42,318 nucleotides of DNA from Mycobacterium sp. 1100029.7 (GTDB lineage Bacteria > Actinomycetota > Actinomycetes > Mycobacteriales > Mycobacteriaceae), in NCBI RefSeq assembly GCF_001665235.1, contig NZ_LZSC01000040.1:1-42318 (forward strand). Direction: 5' to 3'. Below the pieces are notes generated by a model that saw only the letters and a list, made by a program, of their open reading frames with translations, ran no database searches and was not told the DNA's origin. Numbering within the stretch: the first letter of the stretch is position 1; the number at the start of each line of letters is the position of its first letter. Made by a program: the position numbers and the translations under genes. This document shows, one piece after another, positions 17,504-25,952 of the stretch.

Positions 17504-17794
17504 ATGTCGGAAGCTCAGTCATGGAATTTCGGCGGCATCGAAGCCGGCGCCAGCTCCATCGCGGGATCTGTGCAGACCGTGCACGGTCTGCTTGACGAAG
17601 GCAACGCCTCGCTCGGCAAGCTCGCCGAGGCCTGGGGCGGTAGCGGTTCGGAGGCCTACCAGGCCGTTCAAAAGGACTGGGACGCAAAGTCACTCGAACT
17701 GAACAACTCGTTGCAGGCGCTGTCGCAGCGGATCAGTGAGGCCGGTCAGGCGATGTCCTCGACCGAGTCCGGCGTCACCGGCATGTTCACCTAG
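17504..17794 (+). CDS. esxA: EsxA (ESAT-6), WXG100 substrate
   Basis: 96 aa, one longer than in M. tuberculosis because of an insertion near the N-terminus ([17 protein letters not shown]). The turn is W44-G-G46 in [11 protein letters not shown], and the C-terminus [11 protein letters not shown] matches ESAT-6. It is exported with EsxB and, in pathogenic species, is linked to phagosomal membrane damage. A strong AACGGAG ribosome binding site precedes the ATG. Stem-loops follow the stop. Confidence 0.98.
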   Translation: MSEAQSWNFGGIEAGASSIAGSVQTVHGLLDEGNASLGKLAEAWGGSGSEAYQAVQKDWDAKSLELNNSLQALSQRISEAGQAMSSTESGVTGMFT

Positions 17795-17825
17795 AACGGC
17801 GGAACGACATCGAAACACGGGATCA

Positions 17826-17873
17826 GGCGGGTTCACCCTCCCGGGAGAACTCGCCTCTTCTCGTGTTCACGAG
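17826..17873 (+). terminator. Tandem stem-loops between esxA and espI (attenuator candidate)
   Basis: GGCGGGTTC (17826-17834) pairs with GAACTCGCC (17847-17855), with one G-U pair and an internal CTCCCGGGAG palindrome. CTCTTCTC follows, then a second hairpin CTCGTG/CACGAG (17860-17865 / 17868-17873). This lies between the abundant esxBA message and espI. Partial termination or 3'-end protection is inferred. Confidence 0.45.
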
Positions 17874-17898
17874 CAGTAATCGAATTTGAGAGGTTCTG

Positions 17899-19455
17899 AT
17901 GGGGGTCGACTACGACCGGCTATTTCAGCCGACCGCGGGGAGTGAAACACCCGACCATGCACCGGATTCCGGCTTCGATCTCGACGCCGGCTTCGACCTC
18001 GGTTCGCACGCCGCCGCGCCGGCCGACATGCCCAAGCCCGGCAGCCAGCCGGCGCCACCCATGCCGATCGACGGTGCGCGGCCGCCGGTAGCGTCGCGAC
18101 CCGCTTCCCCACGCCCCCCGATGCCGGTCGACTACGACGAGCTCTTTACCCCGTCCACGGGTCTTCAAAGCAACGCGGACACGACCGCATCGGACTTCGG
18201 CGCCAAGGGTTTCGAGATAAGCCGGCCACCGGTCCGCAACGACCACCCCGCGCCCCGCCCGGAGCATCGCCGTCCCCCGATACCCGTTGACGCGCGCGAC
18301 GACCGCCCGCCGGCAGCACCGCCCCCGCGCTCGCGGCATGCGCGCCGGGGCGAGACCGTCGGCTCCACTGCGAACCCACGGCCCGATTCCGAGCAACGCC
18401 CCCGCCGAAAACCGGCGCCCGGTCCAGCGCCACCGACGCGCACCAACGCAGCGCCCCCGCCGCCCCCGCGACGCGTTGTGCCACAACAGAAAACGGCGCC
18501 GTCGACAGATACTCTTCACACACCGGGTGCGGTTTCCCACATCGGGGTACCGCCCGTCAAGAAATCACCGGCGCGATTGGTGTCGCGGCGGGGCTGGCGT
18601 CGTTGGGTCCACAGATTGACGCGCATCAATGTGGGTCTGTCCCGCGCGGAGAAATACGATCTCGAGCTTCGCACCCGAATCCGCCGCAACCCTCGCGGCT
18701 CGTACCAGATCGCGATCCTGGGCCTCAAGGGTGGAGTCGGTAAGACGACGGTGACGGTCGCCCTGGGTTCGGTGTTCGCCCAGGTCCGACGCGACCGCAT
18801 CCTGGCTTTCGATGCCGACGCGAGCTGCGGGAACCTGGCCGACCGAGCCGGACGCCAATCCGATGCGACCATCGCAGACCTATTGGCTGACAAGGAGTTG
18901 GCGCATTACAACGATGTGCGTGCACATACCAGCGCGAACGCGGTGAATCTGGAGGTCCTGCCGGCAGAGGACTACAGCACGGCGCGACGCGCCTTCAGCG
19001 AGGCGGACTGGCACTATGCCTCCGACGCGGTGTCAAGGTTCTACAACCTGGTGCTGGCCGACTGTGGGGCCGGCCTGTTCGACCCGGTGACCCGCGGCGT
19101 GCTCTCGACGACGTCCGCTGTGGTGATTGTGACCAGTGCCTCGATCGACGGTGCCCGGCAGGCCGCGGTGGCGATCGACTGGTTGCGCAACAACGACCAC
19201 CAGGATTTGCTGTCCCGTGCCTGCGTGGTCATCAACAACGTCTCGCCGGGCGAAACCAACATCGCCGCCGCCGAGCTGAGCCGGCAGTTCGGGCAGTATG
19301 TCCAGCCCGGCCGAATCATCGTGTTGCCCTGGGACAAACACATCGCGGCCGGCACCGAAATCCAGCTGCACCTCCTGGATCCCGCTTACAAGCACCGGGT
19401 CCTGGAGCTGGCCGCAGCATTGTCCGACGATTTCGACAGGAGTGAACGTCGTTGA
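17899..19455 (+). CDS. espI: EspI, proline-rich MinD-like ATPase of ESX-1
   Basis: 518 aa (666 in M. tuberculosis; the proline-rich region is shorter here). The N-terminal half is disordered Pro/Arg/Ala-rich sequence with two copies of a DYDxLFxP motif (residues about 4-11 and 77-84). The C-terminal half is a MinD/ParA-type ATPase with Walker A LKGGVGKTT (about 275-283), ADCGAG and a PRGSYQIAILG lead-in. In M. tuberculosis EspI modulates ESX-1 when ATP is low and is not a core component. GAGAGG precedes the ATG. The stop overlaps the eccD1 start (TTGA). Confidence 0.95.
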   Translation: MGVDYDRLFQPTAGSETPDHAPDSGFDLDAGFDLGSHAAAPADMPKPGSQPAPPMPIDGARPPVASRPASPRPPMPVDYDELFTPSTGLQSNADTTASDFGAKGFEISRPPVRNDHPAPRPEHRRPPIPVDARDDRPPAAPPPRSRHARRGETVGSTANPRPDSEQRPRRKPAPGPAPPTRTNAAPPPPPRRVVPQQKTAPSTDTLHTPGAVSHIGVPPVKKSPARLVSRRGWRRWVHRLTRINVGLSRAEKYDLELRTRIRRNPRGSYQIAILGLKGGVGKTTVTVALGSVFAQVRRDRILAFDADASCGNLADRAGRQSDATIADLLADKELAHYNDVRAHTSANAVNLEVLPAEDYSTARRAFSEADWHYASDAVSRFYNLVLADCGAGLFDPVTRGVLSTTSAVVIVTSASIDGARQAAVAIDWLRNNDHQDLLSRACVVINNVSPGETNIAAAELSRQFGQYVQPGRIIVLPWDKHIAAGTEIQLHLLDPAYKHRVLELAAALSDDFDRSERR

Positions 19456-21014
19456 GCGCGCCCACCGCCAGTGATACCGCTGCAGGAGCCGGAGCCGCCG
19501 CGGCACCGGCGGCCGCAACCACCACCAAGCCGTCGAGCACCCGGGTCACGATCCTCACCGGCCGACGAATGACCGACGTCGTGCTGCCCTCCTCCGCACC
19601 GATCGAAAGCTACATCGACGACACCGTCGCGGTACTGGCCGAGATCCTTGGAGAGACGCCGGCAGATGTGCTCGCCGGTTTCGACTTCGCCGCCCAAGGC
19701 GCCTGGACGTTGGCGCGCCCGGGAGCCCCGCCCTTGCAGGCAGACCAGTCACTCGACGATGCGATCGTCGTCGATGGGTCGCTGCTGACGCTGGTCTCGG
19801 TCAGTCGCACCGAGCGGTACCGCCCGCTCGTCGAGGACGTCATCGATGCGATCGCGGTGCTCGACGAGTCGCGGGAATTCGACCGGAAGGCACTGAATCA
19901 CTTTGTCGGGGTCGCGATCCCGGTCCTGACGCTGGCGATGACCGTCATCGGAGCAGTGGCCTGGGTAGCCAACGGACACCACCTCTGGTGGCCGATCGGA
20001 CTGGGCACCGCCGGGGTGGTGGTCTTGCTGGGCAGCTGGGCTGCCAACAGGTTCTATCGGAACCCGAACTTGGCCGAGAGCCTGCTGGTGACGGCGTTCC
20101 CCCTGATCGTCGTGTCCGTTGCGATGGCCATCCCGCGCCCGCGGGGAATGATCGGTTCCTGGGGGCCGCCGCAGTTCGCCGCGGGCGCTGCCGCCGTCTT
20201 GTTTCTAACGCTGATCGCGCGCGGCGGACCGCGCCGACGAACCGAGATCGCGTCGTTTGCCGCGGTCTCCGCGATCGCCTTGACCGCAGCGGCTTTCGCG
20301 TTCGGATACGGTTGGCAGCAATGGGTTCCGGCCGGCGCCATCGTGTTCGGATTGTTCATCGTGACGAACGCGGCCAAGCTGACGGTCGTCTTCGCGCGGA
20401 TTGCGCTGCCGCCCATCCCGGCACCCGGCGAGACCGTCGCGCACGAGGAGCTGCTCGATCCCATTGCGGGTGAAGACACCAGCGACACCGAAGAGACCCG
20501 GACGTGGCAGGCCATCATCGCGTCGGTCCCCTATTCGGCGGCACGACTCACCGAACGCAGCCACGTGGCCAAGCAGCTGCTGACCGGGTTCATCACCGCG
20601 GGCACCCTGGTGCTTGTCGCCGGAGTCATCGCGGTGCTGGCCCGCGGGCACTTCTTCGTGCACAGCCTGGTGGTGGCCGCTCTGGTTACGGTGATGTGCG
20701 CGTTCAGGTCCCGGCTCTACGCCCAGCCGTGGTGTGCATGGTCATTGCTGGCGGCCACTGTCGCCATTCCGATCGGCGTGACAATCCGGTTGAGCATCTG
20801 GTATCCGCACAGCGCACGCTGGTTCGTGGTCGTCCTGCTGGCGGCAGGTCTGATCACCCTTGCGGTGGTGGGCGCGGCGACCGGTATCCGCCGAATCACA
20901 CCGGTGATGAAACGGACGCTCGAACTGTTCGACGGCGCGGTCGTCGCCGCGATCCTGCCGTTGTTGCTGTGGATCACCGGAATCTACGACACCGTCCGCA
21001 ATATTCAATTCTGA
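19452..21014 (+). CDS. eccD1: EccD1, multi-pass membrane channel component of ESX-1
   Basis: 520 aa (511 in M. tuberculosis). A Thr/Ala-rich leader is followed by a ubiquitin-like cytosolic domain (about residues 33-115, RVTILTGRRMTDVVLPSSAP) and then about 11 transmembrane helices from residue 155 to the end. EccD dimers form the membrane scaffold of the ESX complex and hold EccB and EccC. The start is TTG at 19452, overlapping the espI TGA by 4 bp and preceded by AGGAG at 9 nt. No better start codon exists nearby. Confidence 0.96.
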   Translation: MSAPTASDTAAGAGAAAAPAAATTTKPSSTRVTILTGRRMTDVVLPSSAPIESYIDDTVAVLAEILGETPADVLAGFDFAAQGAWTLARPGAPPLQADQSLDDAIVVDGSLLTLVSVSRTERYRPLVEDVIDAIAVLDESREFDRKALNHFVGVAIPVLTLAMTVIGAVAWVANGHHLWWPIGLGTAGVVVLLGSWAANRFYRNPNLAESLLVTAFPLIVVSVAMAIPRPRGMIGSWGPPQFAAGAAAVLFLTLIARGGPRRRTEIASFAAVSAIALTAAAFAFGYGWQQWVPAGAIVFGLFIVTNAAKLTVVFARIALPPIPAPGETVAHEELLDPIAGEDTSDTEETRTWQAIIASVPYSAARLTERSHVAKQLLTGFITAGTLVLVAGVIAVLARGHFFVHSLVVAALVTVMCAFRSRLYAQPWCAWSLLAATVAIPIGVTIRLSIWYPHSARWFVVVLLAAGLITLAVVGAATGIRRITPVMKRTLELFDGAVVAAILPLLLWITGIYDTVRNIQF

Positions 21015-21051
21015 CCCGGACACCCCGGGACAGACATCGAAAGGCAGCAGG

Positions 21052-21780
21052 ATGACCGAATCACTGGTGGTGGATCCCGCTCGTCTCAAAGCGGCGGGGA
21101 TCACCGTGCGCGACCAGAAGCTGCCCACGCCTCCGCCGCCGATGGCGGTAACCGGGGCGGACTCGGTGTCGGCGGCGATCAATGTGACGATGCCGATCAT
21201 CGAGGCACCGGTCATCAGCAGCCTCCCGAAAGCTGAGGCGGCCCTGTCTAATACGGGGTCGAAAATTGTCACTGCCGCCGACAGGTACGCCGAGACCGAT
21301 CAGCTGCTCGGCGAGCACGTCGCCAAGGTCCAATTCCAGACCGACCACCGGCCGGTGCCGGGGCTAGGCCAGTCCAGTGCCTCGACGGCGGCCCTGCTGG
21401 GCGCCCCGTCGACCGACAAGAAGCCCGACGACAAGTCTGGCAAGGACACCGACGACAAACCCCGGCCGGTGACGCCGACGAACTTCGGTCAATTGTCGGC
21501 GATGACGCAGGCAGCGCAGCCACTCACCCAGGGTCTGCAGAGTGTCATGTCGAGCGCGCAGCAGGCCGGTGGCATGGGAAACACGGGCGCGCCCGCGTCC
21601 AAACTTGCCGACGAAACGAAGCAGGGCGACGCCGAGAAGGACGAGAGTTCCTCGGGCGAAGCGCAATTGATCGACGAGACCACGCGCGCCGGGGCGGGCG
21701 CGCCCAGTGCGGGAAGTGCCCCCGTCCGATCGGCGGCCGGCGGCCGGGCGCGCGGTTCAGCGCCAGAGACCGGGCTCTGA
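21052..21780 (+). CDS. espJ: EspJ, ESX-1 secretion-associated protein
   Basis: 242 aa (280 in M. tuberculosis). The N-terminal about 95 residues are a conserved helical domain (SLVVDPARLKAAGI; ADSVSAAINVTMPIIEA; AADRYAETDQLLGEHV). The remainder is a low-complexity Pro/Ala/Lys/Asp-rich tail. EspJ is an ESX-1 substrate or associated protein of unclear role. It is the last gene of the + strand block and converges on espK with a 9-bp gap. AAGGCAGCAGG lies before the ATG. Confidence 0.92.
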   Translation: MTESLVVDPARLKAAGITVRDQKLPTPPPPMAVTGADSVSAAINVTMPIIEAPVISSLPKAEAALSNTGSKIVTAADRYAETDQLLGEHVAKVQFQTDHRPVPGLGQSSASTAALLGAPSTDKKPDDKSGKDTDDKPRPVTPTNFGQLSAMTQAAQPLTQGLQSVMSSAQQAGGMGNTGAPASKLADETKQGDAEKDESSSGEAQLIDETTRAGAGAPSAGSAPVRSAAGGRARGSAPETGL

Positions 21781-21789
21781 AGACTGCGG

Positions 21790-24015
21790 TTACGCGGAGT
21801 TCAGCGCCGGCAAGTCGCCCAGTGCGGTCTCGAGCAGCCCGGCCAGATGCGTCCAATACATCCAGTCGGCGACCGCGTGGCGTTGCTCAGCGGGCTCCGT
21901 GGCGGAGTGCGCCTCGCGCAGCAGGACTTCGGCGGCGTGCACCGTGTAGGCCTGGAAGGCCTGTAAGTGCGCCCCCTGCCGGCCTGCGGCGCTGCTGGCC
22001 AGCGGCTTCATCACCTCAAACCACAGGATGAACCGATCATCGTCTGGTGCAACGGTATTGGTCCCGACGTCCGCCAGTGGCAGTTGGGCAAGCACATCGC
22101 CCATCCGCACCGTCGCGGTGGCCGGTGCGACGGGGGGCGCCGGTACCTGGGGCTCAGCGGGGGTGGGTTCGGGCTGCGGCGGGTTGGCCGGCTCGCTGCC
22201 CGCCGGCGCGGGTGGCAGCAGCTCGGCCAGTTGCGAATCGGCCGTCGCGGCCAGCCGCTCCGCTGCGTCGCAGTCGACAACCTGCAGTCGCGGGCGGCCG
22301 GTCATGTCGCCGGTATTGGGGATGTCGTCTGGTTTCAGCACGATCGTGGCGACGCCCGCATCGGAATTGGCCAACTGCTCCTCGGTGCCGATCACCGCCC
22401 GCAGATCTTTGTCGTGGTGGGCAGCCCAACCCTGAACGGCCAGTACCGGATAGGTGGCCCAGCGAGCACGTTCGGCAGCCGGGATCGTCTCGTCGGCACT
22501 GGCCATGTGGACCTGCTCCGGCAACTGCACGTCTTCTGGGATATACGCCAGGCCATAACTATTGGCGACCACGATCAGGCCGTCGGTAGTCACCCCGGTC
22601 ACCCAGAAGAACCCGAGATCCATTCCACCGGCGACGTCGGGCGCGTTGAGCGCGGCCCCGATACGGCCGGCCATCTGCAGCGCATCCGGGCCGGCTCGGC
22701 GGGATGCGTCCGCCTTCGCCGCGTCGGCCACCGCGTCACGTTCGGCCCGGGCGGCCGAGACCGGGACAATTGGTATCGCCACGACGACATCGGCGACTTC
22801 GCCGCGGTCGGCATGCGTGGGCTGCTGTGCGCGGGGCTTGCCCTTGTTCGACGCTCGCGTGCTGGATGCCGGTCGTGTGCTGGATGACTTGTCGGTTGGC
22901 TTCTGTTCACCGGCGGCGCCCGACGGGCCCCCGCGGCCGACGCTGCTCGATCCACCGGTGGCGCCGGAACCGGCTGGCCCGATGGGCATTCCGGCTCCCC
23001 CGCCGTGTGCTGCCGCATTCGATTCCTCGGTCGGTATCGCCGATGCCGGCAGGACGCCCGGTCCGCCGGCTGCGGCGGGCGCGACGCCGCGGCCACCGCC
23101 GGCCGCCGCTCCCGACGGTGCTACCCCGTCCGCCGGGTTCAGCGGCACTGCCGGGGCCGCGGGACTCAGGGAAGTCGCGGGTCCGCCAACCGGCGCCGCC
23201 GGACCGGGGCCGACGGGCGTCAGTGGTCGCGATCCACCCGGTGTCCCCGGATTAGGTTGCACACCAATGCCGTCCAGCGGGGCCACCCCCGCAGGGCTGG
23301 ACCCGCCCGTGCCCGGGGTTACCGGCAGCGGCGTAGCCCCGCCGGTCCCCGGTTTGGCGGGCGGGGTCAAACCACCGGTTCCCGGAATGGCGGGCGCCGC
23401 GGGTGTTGGCCGCGGCCGCGGCCCAGGCGACGGCGGCACGGCAGGACCGTCCGGGATGACGACTGGCGGCGGTGTCTTCTGGTCGAGGAGCTCCTGCAGG
23501 GCGTTGGCAGGCGGCTTCCAGGACTTGCTCACCAGGATCTGCGCGGCGGTGCCTTCGATGATGCTGACGTTGGCGCCGTGCGCCGCGGCGAGGATCGCAT
23601 TGATCTGCTCGGTCCGCTCGGCGTCGTCCAGGGTGGGGTCCGTCTCGAGCGCATTGATTGTCCGGTGCCCCTCGACTACGTTGTCGGTGACGTCCGACTT
23701 GGCCCGCAGCACGGTCTGGGCGACATACTTGTGCCAGGTGATGACGGTGGCGAGGCCGTTTTGCAGGATCACCAATTCGTCCACGAGCCTACCGAATTCG
23801 CCGTTGGCGGCACCCGCGGCACGGCCCGACCAGACGCCCCCGTCGAAGATCTCGGCGCGCTGCGACTGGCCGGCCTGCAGTACGTCGGTGACCTGCCGCA
23901 GCACTTGGGTGTACTGCTGAGCCCGGTCATAGAACGTCTGCTCATCCACTGCCGGCCAGCCACCCGGATCGAGCATCTGCTCGGCGTACCCGCCCGTCGG
24001 CTTGGCGAGGCCCAT
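21790..24015 (-). CDS. espK: EspK, ESX-1 adaptor/chaperone for EspB
   Basis: 741 aa (729 in M. tuberculosis). The N-terminal helical domain (about 1-175) contains QMLDPGGWPAVDEQTFYDRA and a W62-S-G64 turn. The disordered Pro/Gly/Ala-rich middle (about 180-400) has three PGTGG repeats (211-215, 222-226, 234-238). The conserved C-terminal domain (about 430-741) contains DLGFFWVTGVTTDGLIVVAN and ends in a helical bundle. In M. marinum and M. tuberculosis EspK binds EspB and EccCb1 and delivers EspB for export. It lies downstream of espB on the same strand, with no espL between them as there is in M. tuberculosis. Confidence 0.96.
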   Translation of the reverse strand: MGLAKPTGGYAEQMLDPGGWPAVDEQTFYDRAQQYTQVLRQVTDVLQAGQSQRAEIFDGGVWSGRAAGAANGEFGRLVDELVILQNGLATVITWHKYVAQTVLRAKSDVTDNVVEGHRTINALETDPTLDDAERTEQINAILAAAHGANVSIIEGTAAQILVSKSWKPPANALQELLDQKTPPPVVIPDGPAVPPSPGPRPRPTPAAPAIPGTGGLTPPAKPGTGGATPLPVTPGTGGSSPAGVAPLDGIGVQPNPGTPGGSRPLTPVGPGPAAPVGGPATSLSPAAPAVPLNPADGVAPSGAAAGGGRGVAPAAAGGPGVLPASAIPTEESNAAAHGGGAGMPIGPAGSGATGGSSSVGRGGPSGAAGEQKPTDKSSSTRPASSTRASNKGKPRAQQPTHADRGEVADVVVAIPIVPVSAARAERDAVADAAKADASRRAGPDALQMAGRIGAALNAPDVAGGMDLGFFWVTGVTTDGLIVVANSYGLAYIPEDVQLPEQVHMASADETIPAAERARWATYPVLAVQGWAAHHDKDLRAVIGTEEQLANSDAGVATIVLKPDDIPNTGDMTGRPRLQVVDCDAAERLAATADSQLAELLPPAPAGSEPANPPQPEPTPAEPQVPAPPVAPATATVRMGDVLAQLPLADVGTNTVAPDDDRFILWFEVMKPLASSAAGRQGAHLQAFQAYTVHAAEVLLREAHSATEPAEQRHAVADWMYWTHLAGLLETALGDLPALNSA

Positions 24016-24110
24016 CAGCTGCTCCTGTCCCGCCGCGGATTTCCGGCCGTCATAGTTGGTAAGCGTAATTCAGGGTGGCGCAGGCCAATTGCGGCAAATT
24101 CCTCGAGACG

Positions 24111-25586
24111 TCACTTGTCGGCCGGACCTTTGCGTGGGCGGTTACCGATCACGCCCTCGGTCCACGGCCGCTCCTCGGTGTAGAGCGAATCCTCGTCCGC
24201 GCCCTGGATGCGCTTGCCCTTGCCGCCGCCTTTGTCGCCCTGCCCGGCCATCGGCATCCCACCCATGCCGCCGCCCATCCCGCCGGCACCGGGTAGCCCC
24301 TTGCCCAGGCCCGCGGTTGCCGGACCCGGGCCCGCAGCGGCCGCCGGCCGAGCGGGTGAACCGTCGCCTTGGCCCGCTCCTTGCAGCGGCATCTTCGGCA
24401 GACCGACACCGCCGCCGCCGAGCGACGCCGGCTTGACGCCTCCGCCCTTGGGCAGCCCTGCCTTGTTGACCGCCTTGTCCACCAAAGCCTGAGCATCAGG
24501 TGTCGGCGGCGTTTGCGGCATCCCGCCCATGCCCGCCGACGGGAGTGTCGGCATCGTCGGCATCATCGGCATGTTGGCCGACGGATCGGTGGGGACCGTC
24601 GGTACGTCCGGCAGGTCGGTGCCGCCGTCCTCGTCGGGACTCGGCGGGTTGATCACGTAAGCCCCGTACGGCGCCGTCGGATTCAGTGGTGGCAGCGGGA
24701 TTCCCGCGCTGGAAACGTACGTCGACAACGCCGTCTCCGACCGTGTCTGCAGCTTCTTGTACCAGTCGACCGCCATGTACAGGTACGGGCTCTTGTTCTG
24801 GACGTAGTACTTGTACCAGTAGTCGCATTGCGACACCTCGTATGCCGAAGGGTGCTCGCCTTCCAGCCCGTAGAACTCCCAGCCGTTGGAGCCTGAAGCG
24901 CGGACCTTCTTGTGCGCGTCGGCAACCGATTGGGCCTGTCGTGCCAGCGTCGTGCACTGCGTCACCATGCCGAATATCCATTGCTTCTGTTGTGCGAAGT
25001 TCTGCTCGACGGCATCCCTGGCCTCACCCTCCCAATTGACGAAGGGCCGAAACCGGTAGGCCAGCTGCTGAAAGGACAGCTGGTAGCGGTTCCAGTCGCT
25101 GGCGAAACCCTTGAAAGCCGTTCCCTGGTCCGGTGATTCGATATCGGTCGCGGCCTGCCTGACCTCGTAGTAGGGGTATTGGAATGGCGGTGGTGGTGGC
25201 GGTGGCGGTGGCGGCGACCACGGCTCATCGGGATCGCAGAGCATCGACACGTCGTCTTTGGCCGCGGCCAACGACGCGCCCGACGAACCGGACGTGCCGT
25301 CCATACTCACGGCATTGATGTCGTCGGCCGCGCCCTCGTCGACCTCCTCGTAGGCTTTCGCGGCGTTGCGCAGAGATTTCGCCAGCGAATTCCATTCCCG
25401 CTGCACCGCTCGGATGTACAGACGCAGCGAGTCGGCGTTGATCGCGATCTGGACGGCGGCGTCACGGACGAACGACAGGCCGCAGGGTGCTTGTGGGTTA
25501 CCCGCAGGCAGAGCCGGCAGCGGCGCCTCGATTTCGTCGGCTCTCGCCATGAGCTCTTGGTATTCGACGTTCACCGTCTGCGTCAT
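24111..25586 (-). CDS. espB: EspB, ESX-1 secreted PE/PPE-like protein
   Basis: 491 aa (460 in M. tuberculosis). PE-like helices carry the YxxxD motif (Y79-EEV-D83), and the PPE-like part has W185-E-G187. A run of ten prolines (125-134) sits between them, and an aromatic-rich stretch (about 236-276) has no counterpart in the M. tuberculosis protein as I recall it. The Gly/Pro/Met-rich tail holds VKPASLGGGG, close to the MycP1 cleavage region of EspB, and the C-terminus DSLYTEERPWTEGVIGNR is nearly identical to EspB. EspB oligomerises into rings, binds phospholipids after processing by MycP1, and needs EspK. It is transcribed away from the glycosyltransferase. Confidence 0.96.
   Translation of the reverse strand: MTQTVNVEYQELMARADEIEAPLPALPAGNPQAPCGLSFVRDAAVQIAINADSLRLYIRAVQREWNSLAKSLRNAAKAYEEVDEGAADDINAVSMDGTSGSSGASLAAAKDDVSMLCDPDEPWSPPPPPPPPPPFQYPYYEVRQAATDIESPDQGTAFKGFASDWNRYQLSFQQLAYRFRPFVNWEGEARDAVEQNFAQQKQWIFGMVTQCTTLARQAQSVADAHKKVRASGSNGWEFYGLEGEHPSAYEVSQCDYWYKYYVQNKSPYLYMAVDWYKKLQTRSETALSTYVSSAGIPLPPLNPTAPYGAYVINPPSPDEDGGTDLPDVPTVPTDPSANMPMMPTMPTLPSAGMGGMPQTPPTPDAQALVDKAVNKAGLPKGGGVKPASLGGGGVGLPKMPLQGAGQGDGSPARPAAAAGPGPATAGLGKGLPGAGGMGGGMGGMPMAGQGDKGGGKGKRIQGADEDSLYTEERPWTEGVIGNRPRKGPADK
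25185..25214 (-). repeat. Polyproline triplet repeat in espB
   Basis: Ten consecutive proline codons, appearing as GGC/GGT triplets on the + strand, encode residues 125-134 of EspB. Triplet slippage would change the linker length without breaking the frame. Confidence 0.75.
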
Positions 25587-25952
25587 AGCGGCTCATTCTC
25601 CTTAACACCAAGCCGTACTAATCGCGTTGTAGTGCAATACTTTTAGTTGCGTGCCACAACCGAGTGCAATCGTAAAGCAGCCAGCGGGGCCGATGCGCAC
25701 CGAATTTCACGTCCATCGTTGCATTTCTTGCCGTCGACGGAGGCAAATTGCGTGCGCTGGTCAAAGCGCCTGCGCCGATATGGATTCGATTCAACTCGGC
25801 GACATCACTTATTCAGCTTCGGACCTATCCATTAACCCGACGTCCACATCGATTCAGCCCAGACCCCTTGATAGCAGGAGGATTCGGGGGCATCGGCCCC
25901 GAACACTCATTAGTGTCTGCTACGGATGGCTAGCACAGTCGAGGATGGGCGA
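25587..25952. promoter_or_regulatory. Divergent espB / glycosyltransferase intergenic region (366 bp)
   Basis: No supported gene; short open frames here lack coding character and ribosome binding sites. The region is noticeably more AT-rich than its neighbours and should hold promoters for both directions. The direct repeat AGTGCAAT occurs at 25631-25638 and 25663-25670, 32 bp apart. TGCAATCG (25665-25672) also occurs in the ppe68 upstream region (15630-15637). GAGGA at 25941-25945 is the likely ribosome binding site of the glycosyltransferase. Confidence 0.5.

Noticed and set aside
23240..23420. GC-rich repeats in espK as a regulatory repeat
   Set aside because: They encode the PGTGG repeats of the disordered EspK middle region, so protein-level repetition explains them.
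22562..23920. 452-codon open frame antisense to espK
   Set aside because: It arises because the Pro/Gly/Ala-rich region of espK has no stops on the opposite strand. EspK is clearly the real gene by domain conservation.
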